Shown in pieces: positions 28,053-41,630 of a stretch of DNA of 64,000 nt. Position numbers and translations under genes: made by a program. The stretch covers positions 62,001-126,000 of the forward strand of contig NZ_LAHP01000004.1 of NCBI RefSeq assembly GCF_000987765.1. The letters run 5' to 3'. The notes under the pieces were generated by a model. That model was given only the letters and a program-made list of their open reading frames with translations. It was not told the origin of the DNA and did not search any database. Each line of letters starts with the position of its first letter. The first letter of the stretch is position 1. The stretch is from Arsukibacterium sp. MJ3. Lineage in GTDB: Bacteria > Pseudomonadota > Gammaproteobacteria > Enterobacterales > Alteromonadaceae.

Positions 28053-28061
28053 TGATATACT
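28053..28061 (+). promoter_or_regulatory. Probable extended -10 promoter of icd
   Basis: TG-A-TATACT (28053-28061) is an extended -10 box about 100 bases upstream of the icd start. No good -35 lies 17 bases further up, which extended -10 promoters tolerate. The rest of this 194-base divergent spacer holds no gene. Confidence 0.45.
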
Positions 28062-28096
28062 ATTTACCGTTGTTTTTGCTGCGTTTTAAACAATAA

Positions 28097-30391
<2,295 letters not shown>

Positions 30392-30412
30392 GTAAGGTTG
30401 TCAGCTGAATAA

Positions 30413-30442
30413 TAAAAAAGCAGGCATGGTGCCTGCTTTTTT
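30413..30442. terminator. Bidirectional terminator between icd and cspD
   Basis: Stem AAAAAAGCAGGCA / TGCCTGCTTTTTT with a short loop, between two converging genes, giving a T-run in both directions. Confidence 0.88.
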
Positions 30443-30484
30443 GTTAGTAGATGCCGATGCCAGGTCGGTACAGCAATGAAAACG

Positions 30485-30697
30485 TTATTCTTCGCCGGGG
30501 AGCTTAATATTTACAGCATGGAGCCCTTTAGGGCCCTCAGATAGATCGAACACCACATCCTGGCCTGCTTTTAGCGTGCGGTAGCCATCCATGCTAATGG
30601 TAGAATAATGCGCGAAGATATCTTCATCACGGCCATCTTCACGAATAAACCCGAATCCTTTGGCATTATTGAACCATTTTACTTTACCGGTAGCCAT
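30485..30697 (-). CDS. cspD: Cold-shock-domain protein CspD
   Basis: A 70-residue single CSD protein with the RNA-binding motifs KGFGFI and DIFAHY. The sequence DGYRTLKAGQ and its place divergent from clpS match CspD, which in E. coli is made in stationary phase and blocks DNA replication rather than responding to cold. The C-terminal tail is slightly shorter than in E. coli. CspD is distinguished from the CspA types by these features and by context. Confidence 0.88.
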   Translation of the reverse strand: MATGKVKWFNNAKGFGFIREDGRDEDIFAHYSTISMDGYRTLKAGQDVVFDLSEGPKGLHAVNIKLPGEE

Positions 30698-30889
30698 ACT
30701 ACTTACTTCCTTCTCTTAGTTAGCTATATTCTGTATTGTAGAGTGAACTTGAAGGGGACTTGTTGTGCCCCAATATCTACTGTAGATAATTTAAGCAAAC
30801 AGTCAAGCTATTTGCAAAAATAGTGCGATTTTTTTACTAATTTTTAATAAAAGCGCCTTTGCTGGTTGGCGCAGGCATGGCTATAGTTT

Positions 30890-31210
30890 ATGAGCGGCAA
30901 GCAAAATTTTGACACGAAACACGATGATCTGGCAGAGCTAACCCGACAACAGGTTGCTCCGCCATCGATGTATAAGGTAATTTTACACAACGACGACTAC
31001 ACTCCTATGGACTTTGTTATCAATGTGCTAACCCATTTTTTTAATATGCAATACGAAAAAGCCAGTGAAATAATGTTGAAAGTACATTATGACGGTAGCG
31101 CAGTGTGCGGAATATTTACCGCTGAAATTGCCGAAACTAAAGTACAACAGGTGGTACAGTATGCCAAAGAGCATCAGCACCCTTTGTTGTGCACGATGGA
31201 GCGCGCTTAG
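30890..31210 (+). CDS. clpS: ATP-dependent Clp protease adaptor ClpS
   Basis: A 106-residue adaptor that binds N-terminal Leu, Phe, Tyr or Trp (N-degrons) and hands the protein to ClpAP. Key features are an unstructured N-terminal extension (1-25), [16 protein letters not shown] with the conserved Asn-Asp-Asp, and the helices lining the hydrophobic pocket ([13 protein letters not shown]). clpA follows after 52 bases. The ribosome site is weak. It is located beside the two aminoacyl-transferase genes that create its ligands. Confidence 0.96.
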   Translation: MSGKQNFDTKHDDLAELTRQQVAPPSMYKVILHNDDYTPMDFVINVLTHFFNMQYEKASEIMLKVHYDGSAVCGIFTAEIAETKVQQVVQYAKEHQHPLLCTMERA

Positions 31211-31262
31211 GTATGTCTTGGCATGGTCTGGAAGTGGTTCTCAGGGGTATTGGGAGTGAGCT

Positions 31263-33530
31263 ATGTTAAATAAAGATCTGGAACTAACGCTTAATTTGGC
31301 GTTTCGGTTTGCGCGTGAACGCCGGCATGAATATATGACAGTAGAGCATTTACTACTGGCATTGCTGGATAACCCGGCAGCAACAGAGGCGTTAACGTCT
31401 TGTGGTGCTAATATTGAAAAACTACGATCGGAGCTGGCCAGTTTTATTGACTCAACTACGCCGGTGTTGCCCGATGGTGAGGTAGAGCGTGATACCCAGC
31501 CAACACTGGGCTTTCAGCGGGTACTACAACGTGCAGTTTTTCATGTGCAGTCTTCTGGCAAGGCGGAGGTAACCGGGGCGAATGTGTTGGTGGCTATTTT
31601 CAGTGAGCAGGAGTCGCAGGCCGTTTATCTGCTGAAAAAAATTGAGATAAGCCGCCTTGATGTGGTGAATTTCATTGCGCACGGTGTTACAAAAACTGAA
31701 AAACTTGAGCAGCATGAAGACCGTTCGCAGGAAGAGTTAAGTGATCCAGTTGCTGAAGAAAACAAATACCTGGAAAACTTCACGACAAATTTAAATGTAC
31801 AGGCCAAAAACGGCCATATTGACCCGCTAATAGGCCGGGATCGTGAAGTTGAGCGTGCAGTGCAGGTGTTGTGTCGGCGCAAGAAAAACAACCCGTTACT
31901 GGTTGGTGAAGCGGGTGTGGGTAAAACGGCCATTGCTGAAGGCCTTGCTTATCGCATTGTGCAACAGCAAGTGCCAGAGGTTATTGCCAATGCCACCATT
32001 TATTCACTGGACATGGGTGCGTTGCTGGCGGGTACTAAATACCGCGGTGATTTTGAAAAGCGTTTAAAATCATTACTGAAAGAGCTAGAAAAAGAAAAAG
32101 ATTCTATTTTATTTATCGATGAAATTCACACGATAATTGGTGCGGGTGCTGCGTCTGGTGGCGTTATGGACGCATCGAATCTGATAAAACCATTGTTGTC
32201 TAGCGGCCGGTTGCGCTGCATGGGTTCAACCACTTATCAGGAATATAAAAGTATTTTTGAAAAAGATACCGCGTTGGTGCGCCGCTTTCAAAAAATTGAT
32301 GTTCTTGAGCCGAGTGTCGAAGACACCACACGTATTTTAATGGGGTTAAAAGATAGATACGAGCAGCATCACAATGTCCGCTATACCCAGAAAGCCATTC
32401 GAGCTGCGGCAGAGTTGTCGGCAAAATATATTAATGAGCGGCACCTGCCTGACAAAGCGATAGATGTTATTGATGAAGCCGGTGCCAGTCAGCGTTTATT
32501 ACCAGCATCGAAACGGAAAAAAGTAATTAATGTTGCTGAGATAGAACATGTGATCGCCAAAATGGCTCGTATTCCAGAAAAATCAGTATCGGCATCTGAC
32601 AAAGATGTATTGGCAAATTTAGATCGCAACCTGAAATTAGTGGTATTTGGCCAAGATGAACCGATAGAAGTATTAACGTCAGCTATTCGGCTATCGCGCT
32701 CAGGCTTAGGTAACGAAGAAAAACCGATTGGTAGTTTCTTGTTTGCTGGCCCAACGGGAGTTGGTAAAACTGAAGTAACTAAACAGCTTGGCAAAGTGAT
32801 GGGTGTTGAACTGCTCCGCTTTGATATGTCTGAATACATGGAACGCCACGCTGTAAGCCGGTTAATTGGGGCACCACCGGGCTATGTTGGTTTCGAGCAA
32901 GGCGGCTTATTAACAGACGCCGTGTCAAAACACCCCTATTCGGTGGTATTGCTTGATGAAATTGAAAAAGCTCATAGCGACGTCTACAACATTTTATTGC
33001 AGGTTATGGACCATGGCACCTTAACGGACAACAACGGCCGCAAGGTTGATTTCAGGAATGTGGTACTGGTGATGACAACTAACGCTGGCGTACAAGAAAC
33101 TATTCGTAAATCGATTGGTTTTAAACAGCAAGATCATAGCCACGATGCACTAAGTGAAATTAACCGTACTTTTAGCCCGGAGTTTCGTAACCGGCTGGAT
33201 GGCATTATTTGGTTTAAACACCTGGCTGCCGACATTCTGTTGCAAATTGTCGACAAATTCGTTTGTGATTTACAGGTACAGTTAGATAAAAAACAGGTAT
33301 CAATGGAATTAACCGCGGATGCGCGGCAGTGGTTGGCTGACAAAGGTTATGATCAGGCCATGGGGGCACGGCCAATGGCGCGGGTTATTCAGGAGCATCT
33401 GAAAAAACCATTAGCGAATGAAATTTTATTTGGTCGTTTACTGCATGGTGGTGATGTGAAGATCAGCTTACATAAAGACGAATTGGTGTTTGATTACCAG
33501 ACAGAGCAAGATTTGGCGTTGATCGATTAA
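31263..33530 (+). CDS. clpA: ATP-dependent Clp protease ATP-binding subunit ClpA
   Basis: A 755-residue AAA+ unfoldase that feeds substrates into ClpP. The Clp N domain (1-140) docks ClpS. The first AAA domain has Walker A GEAGVGKT near residue 213 and Walker B ILFIDEIH; the second has Walker A GPTGVGKT near 494 and [21 protein letters not shown] is the second pore loop, and a ClpP-binding loop is expected in the second AAA domain. clpP itself is not in the window. It is transcribed with clpS. Confidence 0.97.
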   Translation: MLNKDLELTLNLAFRFARERRHEYMTVEHLLLALLDNPAATEALTSCGANIEKLRSELASFIDSTTPVLPDGEVERDTQPTLGFQRVLQRAVFHVQSSGKAEVTGANVLVAIFSEQESQAVYLLKKIEISRLDVVNFIAHGVTKTEKLEQHEDRSQEELSDPVAEENKYLENFTTNLNVQAKNGHIDPLIGRDREVERAVQVLCRRKKNNPLLVGEAGVGKTAIAEGLAYRIVQQQVPEVIANATIYSLDMGALLAGTKYRGDFEKRLKSLLKELEKEKDSILFIDEIHTIIGAGAASGGVMDASNLIKPLLSSGRLRCMGSTTYQEYKSIFEKDTALVRRFQKIDVLEPSVEDTTRILMGLKDRYEQHHNVRYTQKAIRAAAELSAKYINERHLPDKAIDVIDEAGASQRLLPASKRKKVINVAEIEHVIAKMARIPEKSVSASDKDVLANLDRNLKLVVFGQDEPIEVLTSAIRLSRSGLGNEEKPIGSFLFAGPTGVGKTEVTKQLGKVMGVELLRFDMSEYMERHAVSRLIGAPPGYVGFEQGGLLTDAVSKHPYSVVLLDEIEKAHSDVYNILLQVMDHGTLTDNNGRKVDFRNVVLVMTTNAGVQETIRKSIGFKQQDHSHDALSEINRTFSPEFRNRLDGIIWFKHLAADILLQIVDKFVCDLQVQLDKKQVSMELTADARQWLADKGYDQAMGARPMARVIQEHLKKPLANEILFGRLLHGGDVKISLHKDELVFDYQTEQDLALID

Positions 33531-33558
33531 CGCTAATTTTTAACAATATAGAATAAAA

Positions 33559-33588
33559 CAAAAAACCCGGCAGCAACCGGGTTTTTTG
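33559..33588. terminator. Bidirectional terminator between clpA and infA
   Basis: Stem AAAAACCCGG / CCGGGTTTTTT with loop CAGCAA, between converging genes. Confidence 0.88.
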
Positions 33589-33602
33589 TTAATAAAGCTA
33601 TT

Positions 33603-33821
<219 letters not shown>

Positions 33822-33917
33822 TCAGCGTACTCGCCTCTATAAATTTGGGGTGAACCTTTAAAAAACTGCGCAGATTGTGCCGAAATCACAGCAATAAGTA
33901 AAGCAGCAAGCGCTTTT

Positions 33918-34622
33918 TTAGGCAAAAGAGTGCCAATGTCCCTGAATAAAGCGTTGTTGCGGCCGGAATTCGGCCTTATAAGCCATTTTTTGACAGGCGC
34001 TTACCAGATAACCTAAATAAACAAATTGCTGATTATCGCGTTTCGCCTGAGTAATTAAATACATAATAGCTAATTTGCCCGGCGAAAATTGCAGGTAAGT
34101 TGCCGCAAAAAAAGTATACACCGCCGAGTAACATTTGCCAGGCGCATCGATAATGCTGACACTGACCAGCTGATCGTCCTGATAAATTTCCAGAAAACGC
34201 ACCGGAAGCCAATGACAATTTATCATACTAATTAGTTGCTGCTCTGTTGCCGGAAACATAATGCCATCATCGTGTTTAAAAGCAATGTAGGCTGAAAATA
34301 GCGGATAGTAGCGGCTGATATCGGCTTGATCAATCAGTTGATAGCGTAACCCTGCGGTTTGTGCTTTTTTCAATATTCTGCGCTGGCTTCGAGATGGTTG
34401 CCAGTGCTCCGGGCTTATTCGTACCGATTGGCAAGCGCGGCATGTCGGACAATGCGGTGTATAGGTTTGCTCGCCGCTGCGCCGAAAATTTGATGCCAGC
34501 AGCTGTTGATATAACGCTGCACTGACGGGTTCAGCCGGAAGTAATACTGCTAGTTGCTCTTGTTGTTGCTCAAGATAGCTACAGGGGTTAGGCTGTGTTA
34601 TTCCAAATTGTAAGGGTGCCAT
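33918..34622 (-). CDS. bpt: Aspartate/glutamate leucyltransferase
   Basis: A 234-residue Bpt-type (ATE1-like) enzyme that transfers leucine from tRNA to proteins starting with Asp or Glu, making them ClpS substrates. The N-terminal cysteine cluster (CSYLE near 14, then CPTCRACQSVR near 58-65) and the acyltransferase segments FSAYIAFKHDDG and YLGYLVSACQKMAYKAEF are family hallmarks. E. coli lacks this gene. It lies two bases downstream of aat, so both transferases are made together. Confidence 0.93.
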   Translation of the reverse strand: MAPLQFGITQPNPCSYLEQQQEQLAVLLPAEPVSAALYQQLLASNFRRSGEQTYTPHCPTCRACQSVRISPEHWQPSRSQRRILKKAQTAGLRYQLIDQADISRYYPLFSAYIAFKHDDGIMFPATEQQLISMINCHWLPVRFLEIYQDDQLVSVSIIDAPGKCYSAVYTFFAATYLQFSPGKLAIMYLITQAKRDNQQFVYLGYLVSACQKMAYKAEFRPQQRFIQGHWHSFA

Positions 34623-34624
34623 GG

Positions 34625-35341
34625 TTATTCCCAGTTTACGCTTAGTGCTTGTGGTACCCAGTGCCCCGCCGGACTATTAAGCATAGTCTGTTGCTTTAAT
34701 AGTGTAAGGTATTGTGCCCTTGGTATGCACTGTGCGCCCAGCTGTTGCAAAAACGGATTGGGTAACTGACAATCTATCCAACCTGGCGCATAGCGCCCCA
34801 GATGTTGTTGCAGTGCCAACAGGGCGAATTTAGCTGCATCAGGAATACGGTTAAACATAGACTCACCACAAAATAAACCGCCAACTACTATGCCATATAA
34901 CCCTCCCACCAGCTGCTTATCCTGCCACACTTCAATGCTATGGGCATGGCCGCAGCGATGCAATTCATTATAGGCTTGTTGCATGGGGGGGAGGATCCAG
35001 GTTTCGGGTTGGCCTTTGCGCGGCGAGGCGCAGCCTTGCACTACTTCAGTAAATGCCTGGTTAAGGGTTAGGGTTAGCGCTAAGCGCGGCCATTTTTTTC
35101 GAAGAGTACGATTAAACTGTAGGCTGTCAGGGGCAAATACTGCGCGGGTAGCCGGGCTCCACCAGAGTAGTGGGTCGCCGGCACTAAACCAGGGGAATAT
35201 ACCACTTTTATAGGCTAAGCACAGGCGGTCGACAGATAAGTCGCCACCCATTGCCAGTAAACCGTCAGGTTGCAACAGCGCTTGCTCAACGGCGGGAAAC
35301 CACAGTTGAACAGCATCGAGCTGAGGTAAGTAAATGGCCAT
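34625..35341 (-). CDS. aat: Leucyl/phenylalanyl-tRNA-protein transferase
   Basis: A 238-residue enzyme that adds Leu or Phe from charged tRNA to proteins with N-terminal Arg or Lys, the second branch of the bacterial N-degron pathway. The typical opening (LLAMGGDLSVDRL, YKSGIFPWF, LLWWSPATRAVF) and core (SIEVWQDKQLVGGLYGI, ESMFNRIPDAAKFAL) are intact. It is situated between trxB (14 bases upstream) and bpt (2 bases downstream) in one transcript. Confidence 0.96.
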   Translation of the reverse strand: MAIYLPQLDAVQLWFPAVEQALLQPDGLLAMGGDLSVDRLCLAYKSGIFPWFSAGDPLLWWSPATRAVFAPDSLQFNRTLRKKWPRLALTLTLNQAFTEVVQGCASPRKGQPETWILPPMQQAYNELHRCGHAHSIEVWQDKQLVGGLYGIVVGGLFCGESMFNRIPDAAKFALLALQQHLGRYAPGWIDCQLPNPFLQQLGAQCIPRAQYLTLLKQQTMLNSPAGHWVPQALSVNWE

Positions 35342-35355
35342 GTCAGCCTGGCTAA

Positions 35356-36684
<1,329 letters not shown>

Positions 36685-38217
36685 ATGAAAACTACAACCA
36701 ACCTGTTAGTACTTGGCGTTAGCAGTTGCTTCGCCCTTTCTTTGACGGCTCAGGCCGTTTCTTTAGATCTGATTGACACCAGCGATAATACCGGTCGCTA
36801 TATTATTAAGTTTAAACCCACCGCTGCAGTAATGAACATGAATAACGGCCAGAATGAGTTTTCTACTCAGCAGGCAGAAACGGTACTGCGGGGTCATCAG
36901 GTTGCGGCTATGATGCACCTGGAGTCGGTTAATGCCAGTGTGGCAAAGTTAACTCTACGCCAATTAAAAGCCCTGCAAGCTAACCCGAATGTGCAGTATG
37001 TTGAGGAAGATGCTAAACGTTATTTGATGGATGTGATTAGCCCCATGGCGCAAACCACGCCTTATGGTATTAACATGGTACAGGCCAATCAGGTTAGTGA
37101 TTCCAGCGCCGGTAACATTAAAGTATGCGTTATCGACACGGGCTACACCTCAGGCCATGAAGACTTACAAAGCTCAGGCGTTACCGGTTTTGCCTTTTCA
37201 GGTCATGGAAACTGGTTTAGCGATGGCAATGGTCATGGAACGCATGTGGCTGGCACTATGGTGGCGCTCAATAACAATAGCGGCGTAGTCGGGGTTATTG
37301 GTTCGGGCCAGGCCGGTGTGCATATTGTTAAAATATTTAACGACTCAGGCAACTGGACTTTTGCTTCAAACCTGGTGCAAGCCATACAGTCGTGTAAAGA
37401 TGCCGGTGCAAAAGTGGTTAATATGAGCCTGGGCGGCGGTTCATCTAATCAGACAGAAAGCAACGCCATGACTAATTTTTACAATGGTGGCATGTTACTG
37501 GTGGCCGCGGCGGGCAATTCTGGTAATACCAGCTTGTCTTATCCCGCCTCATACGATGCGGTAGTATCCGTTGCTGCGGTGGATTCAAACCGTAATCTGG
37601 CCAGCTTTTCGCAGCGTAATGCTCAAGTAGAAATTGCCGGGCCGGGGGTTAATGTCAGTTCAACCTGGCGTAACGGTGGTTATAACAGTATTAGCGGTAC
37701 CTCAATGGCTTCACCGCATGTGGCGGGTGTAGCAGCACTGGTATGGAGTAATCACGCATCCTGTAGTGCGGCCCAAATACGTAATGCGCTAAATGTTACC
37801 GCACAAGACCGCGGCGCGGCAGGTCGTGATACCTCTTTTGGTTTTGGCATTGTACAAGCCAAAGCAGCGAATGATTTACTCACCAACAATGGCTGCGACG
37901 GCAGTGGCGGCGGTACGCCGGATGGTGGTGCTACCTTCCCCAACTTGTCTGCTGCAACCAACCAGTGGCTTCGTGGCAGTTATCAGATACCAGCGGGTGT
38001 AGCGCAACTTACTTTCCAGATTTCTGGTGGTAGTGGCGATGCCGATTTGTATGTGCGCTATGGCAGCGCGCCAAGTACCAGTGCCTATACTTGCCGGCCA
38101 TATTTAAATGGTAATAATGAAGTGTGTACCATTAATAATCCACAAGCCGGTACCTGGCACGTCGGTATCCGTGCTTACTCAGCCTATAGCGGTGTAACGT
38201 TCAGTTATCAGTTCTAA
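36685..38217 (+). CDS. Secreted subtilisin-like serine protease with C-terminal PPC domain
   Basis: A 510-residue exported S8 protease. Signal peptide (1-24, cleavage near TAQA), inhibitor-I9 propeptide (about 36-112) that assists folding and is then removed, catalytic domain with Asp151 (VIDTG), His184 (NGHGTHVAG) and Ser340 (GTSMASPHVAG), a Gly-rich linker (about 415-425), and a C-terminal prepeptidase domain (about 428-510, with GGSGDADLYVRYG) usually trimmed after secretion. The ATG at 36685 gives the clean signal peptide. Paired cysteines in the PPC domain suggest disulfides. Likely an extracellular nutrient-scavenging protease. Confidence 0.94.
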   Translation: MKTTTNLLVLGVSSCFALSLTAQAVSLDLIDTSDNTGRYIIKFKPTAAVMNMNNGQNEFSTQQAETVLRGHQVAAMMHLESVNASVAKLTLRQLKALQANPNVQYVEEDAKRYLMDVISPMAQTTPYGINMVQANQVSDSSAGNIKVCVIDTGYTSGHEDLQSSGVTGFAFSGHGNWFSDGNGHGTHVAGTMVALNNNSGVVGVIGSGQAGVHIVKIFNDSGNWTFASNLVQAIQSCKDAGAKVVNMSLGGGSSNQTESNAMTNFYNGGMLLVAAAGNSGNTSLSYPASYDAVVSVAAVDSNRNLASFSQRNAQVEIAGPGVNVSSTWRNGGYNSISGTSMASPHVAGVAALVWSNHASCSAAQIRNALNVTAQDRGAAGRDTSFGFGIVQAKAANDLLTNNGCDGSGGGTPDGGATFPNLSAATNQWLRGSYQIPAGVAQLTFQISGGSGDADLYVRYGSAPSTSAYTCRPYLNGNNEVCTINNPQAGTWHVGIRAYSAYSGVTFSYQF

Positions 38218-38230
38218 CGCTTACAAAATA

Positions 38231-38280
38231 AACAACCATTATTCGGTTGTTTAACAGGGCTGCATAAGCAGCCCTTTCTT
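38231..38280. terminator. Double hairpin terminator between the subtilase and trhA genes
   Basis: Two adjacent stems: AACAACC / GGTTGTT (38231-38251) and AGGGCTGC / GCAGCCCT (38256-38275) followed by TTCTT. They lie between converging genes; the second is the stronger. Confidence 0.7.
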
Positions 38281-38287
38281 ATTTGTT

Positions 38288-38938
38288 CTAAGCCGGCTGC
38301 GGCATAACGTAGTAATACACTGCGAAAAAGTGCAATACACTGCCTGCCAAGACAAATAAATGCCATATCATATGATGTAAATATAAACTGCGCCAAATAT
38401 AAAACAGCACACCAGCCGAGTAGGACAGGCCACCGGCCAGTAATAGCAACATGGCTGGCGCAGGTACGTTATTTAGCATCGGCTTAATGGCCACAATGAC
38501 TATCCAGCCTAAGCCAAGGTAAAGCGCCAGTGATAACTTTTTATACTTTAGGCCGGTTGCCAGCTCTAGTACTACGCCAACAATGGCGATTAGCCATACC
38601 AAGCCAAACAGGGTTAGCCCCCAGTCGCCGCGTAAGCTTACTAATGTAAACGGCGTATAGGTACCCGCGATTAAAATAAAAATAGCCGCATGATCCAGTT
38701 GGCGCAGCCGGTACTTTATTAGCGGGTTGTGAATACTGTGGTAAAGCGCAGAACTACTGTACAGCAAAATAATGCTAGAGCCATACACGATGGCACTGGC
38801 CAGCTGCCAGTTATCACCATAATTAAGGCTAAGCTTTAGCATTAATACCAGACCAATTATCCCGAGCACCGCGCCAATAGCATGGCTAAGGGCATGCAGA
38901 TGTTCTTCTAGGGTCGTGTAGCGGTTTAAACTGGTCAT
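38288..38938 (-). CDS. trhA: Hemolysin III / TrhA family membrane protein
   Basis: A 216-residue inner-membrane protein of the PAQR/hemolysin-III superfamily with about seven hydrophobic helices. Conserved family residues are visible in EEHLHALSHAIGA, SSALYHS, LDHAAIFILIAGTYTPF and HMIWHLFVLAGSVLHFFAV; these His, Asp and Ser residues are the predicted metal site of the superfamily. Members are linked to membrane energetics and fluidity; the hemolysin name is historical. It appears to be a single gene. Confidence 0.88.
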   Translation of the reverse strand: MTSLNRYTTLEEHLHALSHAIGAVLGIIGLVLMLKLSLNYGDNWQLASAIVYGSSIILLYSSSALYHSIHNPLIKYRLRQLDHAAIFILIAGTYTPFTLVSLRGDWGLTLFGLVWLIAIVGVVLELATGLKYKKLSLALYLGLGWIVIVAIKPMLNNVPAPAMLLLLAGGLSYSAGVLFYIWRSLYLHHMIWHLFVLAGSVLHFFAVYYYVMPQPA

Positions 38939-39065
38939 AGGCTAACAGAAGTCCTAATAGCTATTGTTGCTGGGATATTGGCTTATCTTAACAACATGCT
39001 CTGGTAAAACCATTGGTATTTACTGAAGGCAAGGTTAAACTGCGACTTTTAACAACGTTACTCTT

Positions 39066-40313
39066 ATGCCAATACTTATTATTTTAGGGTATGTCTGGCC
39101 CGAACCTAATTCTTCTGCTGCCGGCAGCCGTATGCTTAGCCTGATTAAGTTGTATCTTAGCCATGGTTGGCAAGTGCAATTCGCCAGCCCGGCCGAATTA
39201 AGCCCGCACCGTTATCCGCTGGCAGAACTTGGGGTAACGGAGCAGCACATTAGGTTAAACTGCAGCAGTTTTGATAGTTGGCTGGCTGAACAAAACCCGC
39301 AAGCCGTATTGTTTGACCGCTTTATGTTAGAAGAGCAATTCGGCTGGCGGGTAGAGCAGGCGTGTCCAGCTGCTTTGCGAATTCTTGATATGGAAGATTG
39401 TCATGCGCTGCGCTGCGCCAGACAAACGTGCTACACACAGCAACAGCCGGTGGATGCGGCGGCGCTAAACTCTGAGCTGGCGCTGAGGGAAATAGCCGCT
39501 ATTTATCGCTGCGATCTTACCCTGGTTATTTCTGAAGCAGAAATGCAGCTGTTACATCAACATTATGGTGTGCCGGCTGCGTTGTTATGTTATTGCCCAT
39601 TCTGGTTAGCGTCGCTGCCAACAACCAACACCCTGGCATTTAGTGAACGTCAGCATTTTATGGCGATTGGAAATTTCAGGCATGCGCCAAACTGGCAGGC
39701 AGTGCTGTGGCTAAAACAGCAAATATGGCCGGATATTCGAAAACAGCTGCCTCAGGCACAACTGCATATTTATGGTGCTTACCCACCACCGAAGGCAACA
39801 GCACTGCACAATGAAAAACAGGGTTTTTTAATCAAAGGGTGGGTAGCTGACAGTGCTGCGGTAATGCAACAGGCCAGAGTGTGTTTGGCACCACTGGCCT
39901 TTGGTGCCGGTTTAAAAGGTAAGCTACTGCAAGCGATGTGTCTGGGTACACCCAGTGTTACCACCGATATTGGCGCCGAAGGTATGAGTATTCCCACTGG
40001 CTGGAGCGGTATTATTGCAAATAGTAGCCTGGATATTGCCAGTGCTGCGGTGAGCTTATATCAGGATGCAACACGTTGGCAGCAAGCACAGCAGCAGGGG
40101 TATCAAATTGTGGCGACGCGATTTGGCCCTGACCAGGCCACGCGGGTATGGCAACAGCTGGAACAGGCCTTGGCCGAAAAAAGTGGTAATCGTCAGGCAA
40201 ATTTTACCGGGTTAATGTTGCGACATCATGCGTATCGCAGTACCAAGTTTATGGGGCAGTGGATCGAGGCTAAAAGCAAACTGGCGCAGATTGCGCCAGT
40301 AATAAGTGATTAA
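39066..40313 (+). CDS. Glycosyltransferase (GT4-like)
   Basis: A 415-residue GT-B fold protein. The N-terminal acceptor half begins with ILGYVWPEPNSSAAGSRMLSLI, and the C-terminal half has FMAIGNFRHAPNWQAVLWL and the donor-sugar region GAGLKGKLLQAMCLGTPSVTTDIGAEGM, which holds the conserved acidic residue of family 4. There is no signal peptide, so it is cytoplasmic. It stands alone without polysaccharide genes, so the acceptor is unknown. The convergent neighbour lies 13 bases downstream. Confidence 0.82.
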   Translation: MPILIILGYVWPEPNSSAAGSRMLSLIKLYLSHGWQVQFASPAELSPHRYPLAELGVTEQHIRLNCSSFDSWLAEQNPQAVLFDRFMLEEQFGWRVEQACPAALRILDMEDCHALRCARQTCYTQQQPVDAAALNSELALREIAAIYRCDLTLVISEAEMQLLHQHYGVPAALLCYCPFWLASLPTTNTLAFSERQHFMAIGNFRHAPNWQAVLWLKQQIWPDIRKQLPQAQLHIYGAYPPPKATALHNEKQGFLIKGWVADSAAVMQQARVCLAPLAFGAGLKGKLLQAMCLGTPSVTTDIGAEGMSIPTGWSGIIANSSLDIASAAVSLYQDATRWQQAQQQGYQIVATRFGPDQATRVWQQLEQALAEKSGNRQANFTGLMLRHHAYRSTKFMGQWIEAKSKLAQIAPVISD

Positions 40314-40326
40314 CCGCTAATGCTGA

Positions 40327-40716
40327 TTATTTGCGAGCGCCGCGAGGTGGTCGCTGCTTGCTGTTATTAATTTTGTCTGCCCAAAAGGCTGCTGCGGCGC
40401 CTGGTGTCGTGTTAGCCGGCTTTGCTGCTTTTGGTTTTTTAGCAACAGGTTTAGCCGCTTTTGGTTCAGTTTTTTTCGCTGACTTGGCCGGTTTTTCGGC
40501 TTTACTGGCGGGTTCTGTTTTAGTTGCAGTAGCTTTGGTTTTACCACCTTTACCGTAACTTGCTGTTAAATCAGCTAGCTCAGCCAGCCGCATATTTTTG
40601 CCGCCATCTACACTAAACCAGCCTGGTTTTTGCTCCAGTTCGGGTGCTTTACCAAATGTAGCTTGGTAAGCTGCAGTAAAATCGGCGATTACCTGATCTT
40701 TATCCAATGTTGTCAT
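40327..40716 (-). CDS. Lys/Ala-rich protein with histone-H1-like tail
   Basis: A 129-residue protein in two parts. Residues 1-52 form a small folded region (DKDQVIADFTAAYQATFGKAP, then GWFSVDGGKNMRLAELADLTASYG). Residues 53-105 are a low-complexity tail of Lys, Ala, Pro and Thr repeats (KPAKSAKK, KPVAKKPKAAKPA) like eukaryotic H1 and bacterial AlgP/HctB tails. A short C-terminal end (AAAFWADKIN, then RPPRGARK) follows. It probably binds DNA or another polyanion; this is inferred from composition. The N-terminal part is not recognised. The tail makes the reading frame prone to repeat-length variation. Confidence 0.7.
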   Translation of the reverse strand: MTTLDKDQVIADFTAAYQATFGKAPELEQKPGWFSVDGGKNMRLAELADLTASYGKGGKTKATATKTEPASKAEKPAKSAKKTEPKAAKPVAKKPKAAKPANTTPGAAAAFWADKINNSKQRPPRGARK

Positions 40717-40868
40717 GCTATAAGTACCTGTGCCTAAAAATTAATCGTTGCCTGCTATTTATACATCAAAACATAGGCAATAGACAAATCCGCCTGCTTT
40801 TTAACAAATTTTAAGTACAATGCGCTAATTATTTTGCACATTACTAAGCCAACGACCCCGGAGTGTTT

Positions 40869-41630
40869 ATGTTACATCGGCAACAATTGGATAGCCTGTT
40901 AACCGAGCTACTACAACCTGAGCGTATTCGAGATTATTGCCCCAACGGCCTGCAGGTTGAGGGTAAGCAGCACATTCAGCGCATTGTTACCGGGGTTACT
41001 GCCAGCCAGGCCTTGCTCTATGCGGCAATTGAGGCGGGGGCAGACGCTATTTTGGTACACCATGGCTACTTTTGGAAAAATGAAGCTGCCGTAGTCACTG
41101 GTATGAAGAAAAAGCGTTTACAGGCGTTGTTAGCCCATGATATCAATTTATTTGCTTATCATCTGCCGCTGGATGTTCACCCGTTGCTTGGCAATAACGC
41201 CCAGCTAGGTAAATTATTAAACCTTACGGCGATTACGCCGCTTTCTACCGTGGAGCCATTAGGGGTAGTAATGCAGGGTGAGTTGGCTGAGCCGGTTGCT
41301 TTGAATACCCTGGCCGCAACATTGCAGCAGTTACTGGGGCGACAGGTATTGATGCACGATGCCGGCGATAACCACGTTGTTTGTAAACTGGCGTGGTGTA
41401 CTGGCGGTGGTCAGGGCTATATTGAACAAGCTGCCGCAGCAGGTGCAGACGTATTTATTAGTGGTGAAGTGTCAGAGCAAACCATTCATGTGTCACGTGA
41501 GCTGGGAATTCATTTTATTGCCGCTGGCCATCATGCGACCGAGCGCTACGGTATTAAAGCGTTAGGTGAATACCTTAGTACCAATTACCCGCTTCATGTA
41601 ACGTTTATTGATATTGATAACCCAGCATGA
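40869..41630 (+). CDS. ybgI: Nif3-like dinuclear metal-centre protein (YbgI)
   Basis: A 253-residue member of the NIF3/YbgI family, which forms a hexameric toroid with two metal ions per subunit; its substrate is unsettled. Metal ligands are visible in ILVHHGYFW, HLPLDVHP and AAGHHATERYG. The start is the ATG at 40869, with GGAG six bases upstream. It matches E. coli YbgI along the N-terminal 120 residues (NGLQVEG, VTGVTASQALL, GNNAQL). Its stop overlaps the cmoM start by four bases. Confidence 0.93.
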   Translation: MLHRQQLDSLLTELLQPERIRDYCPNGLQVEGKQHIQRIVTGVTASQALLYAAIEAGADAILVHHGYFWKNEAAVVTGMKKKRLQALLAHDINLFAYHLPLDVHPLLGNNAQLGKLLNLTAITPLSTVEPLGVVMQGELAEPVALNTLAATLQQLLGRQVLMHDAGDNHVVCKLAWCTGGGQGYIEQAAAAGADVFISGEVSEQTIHVSRELGIHFIAAGHHATERYGIKALGEYLSTNYPLHVTFIDIDNPA

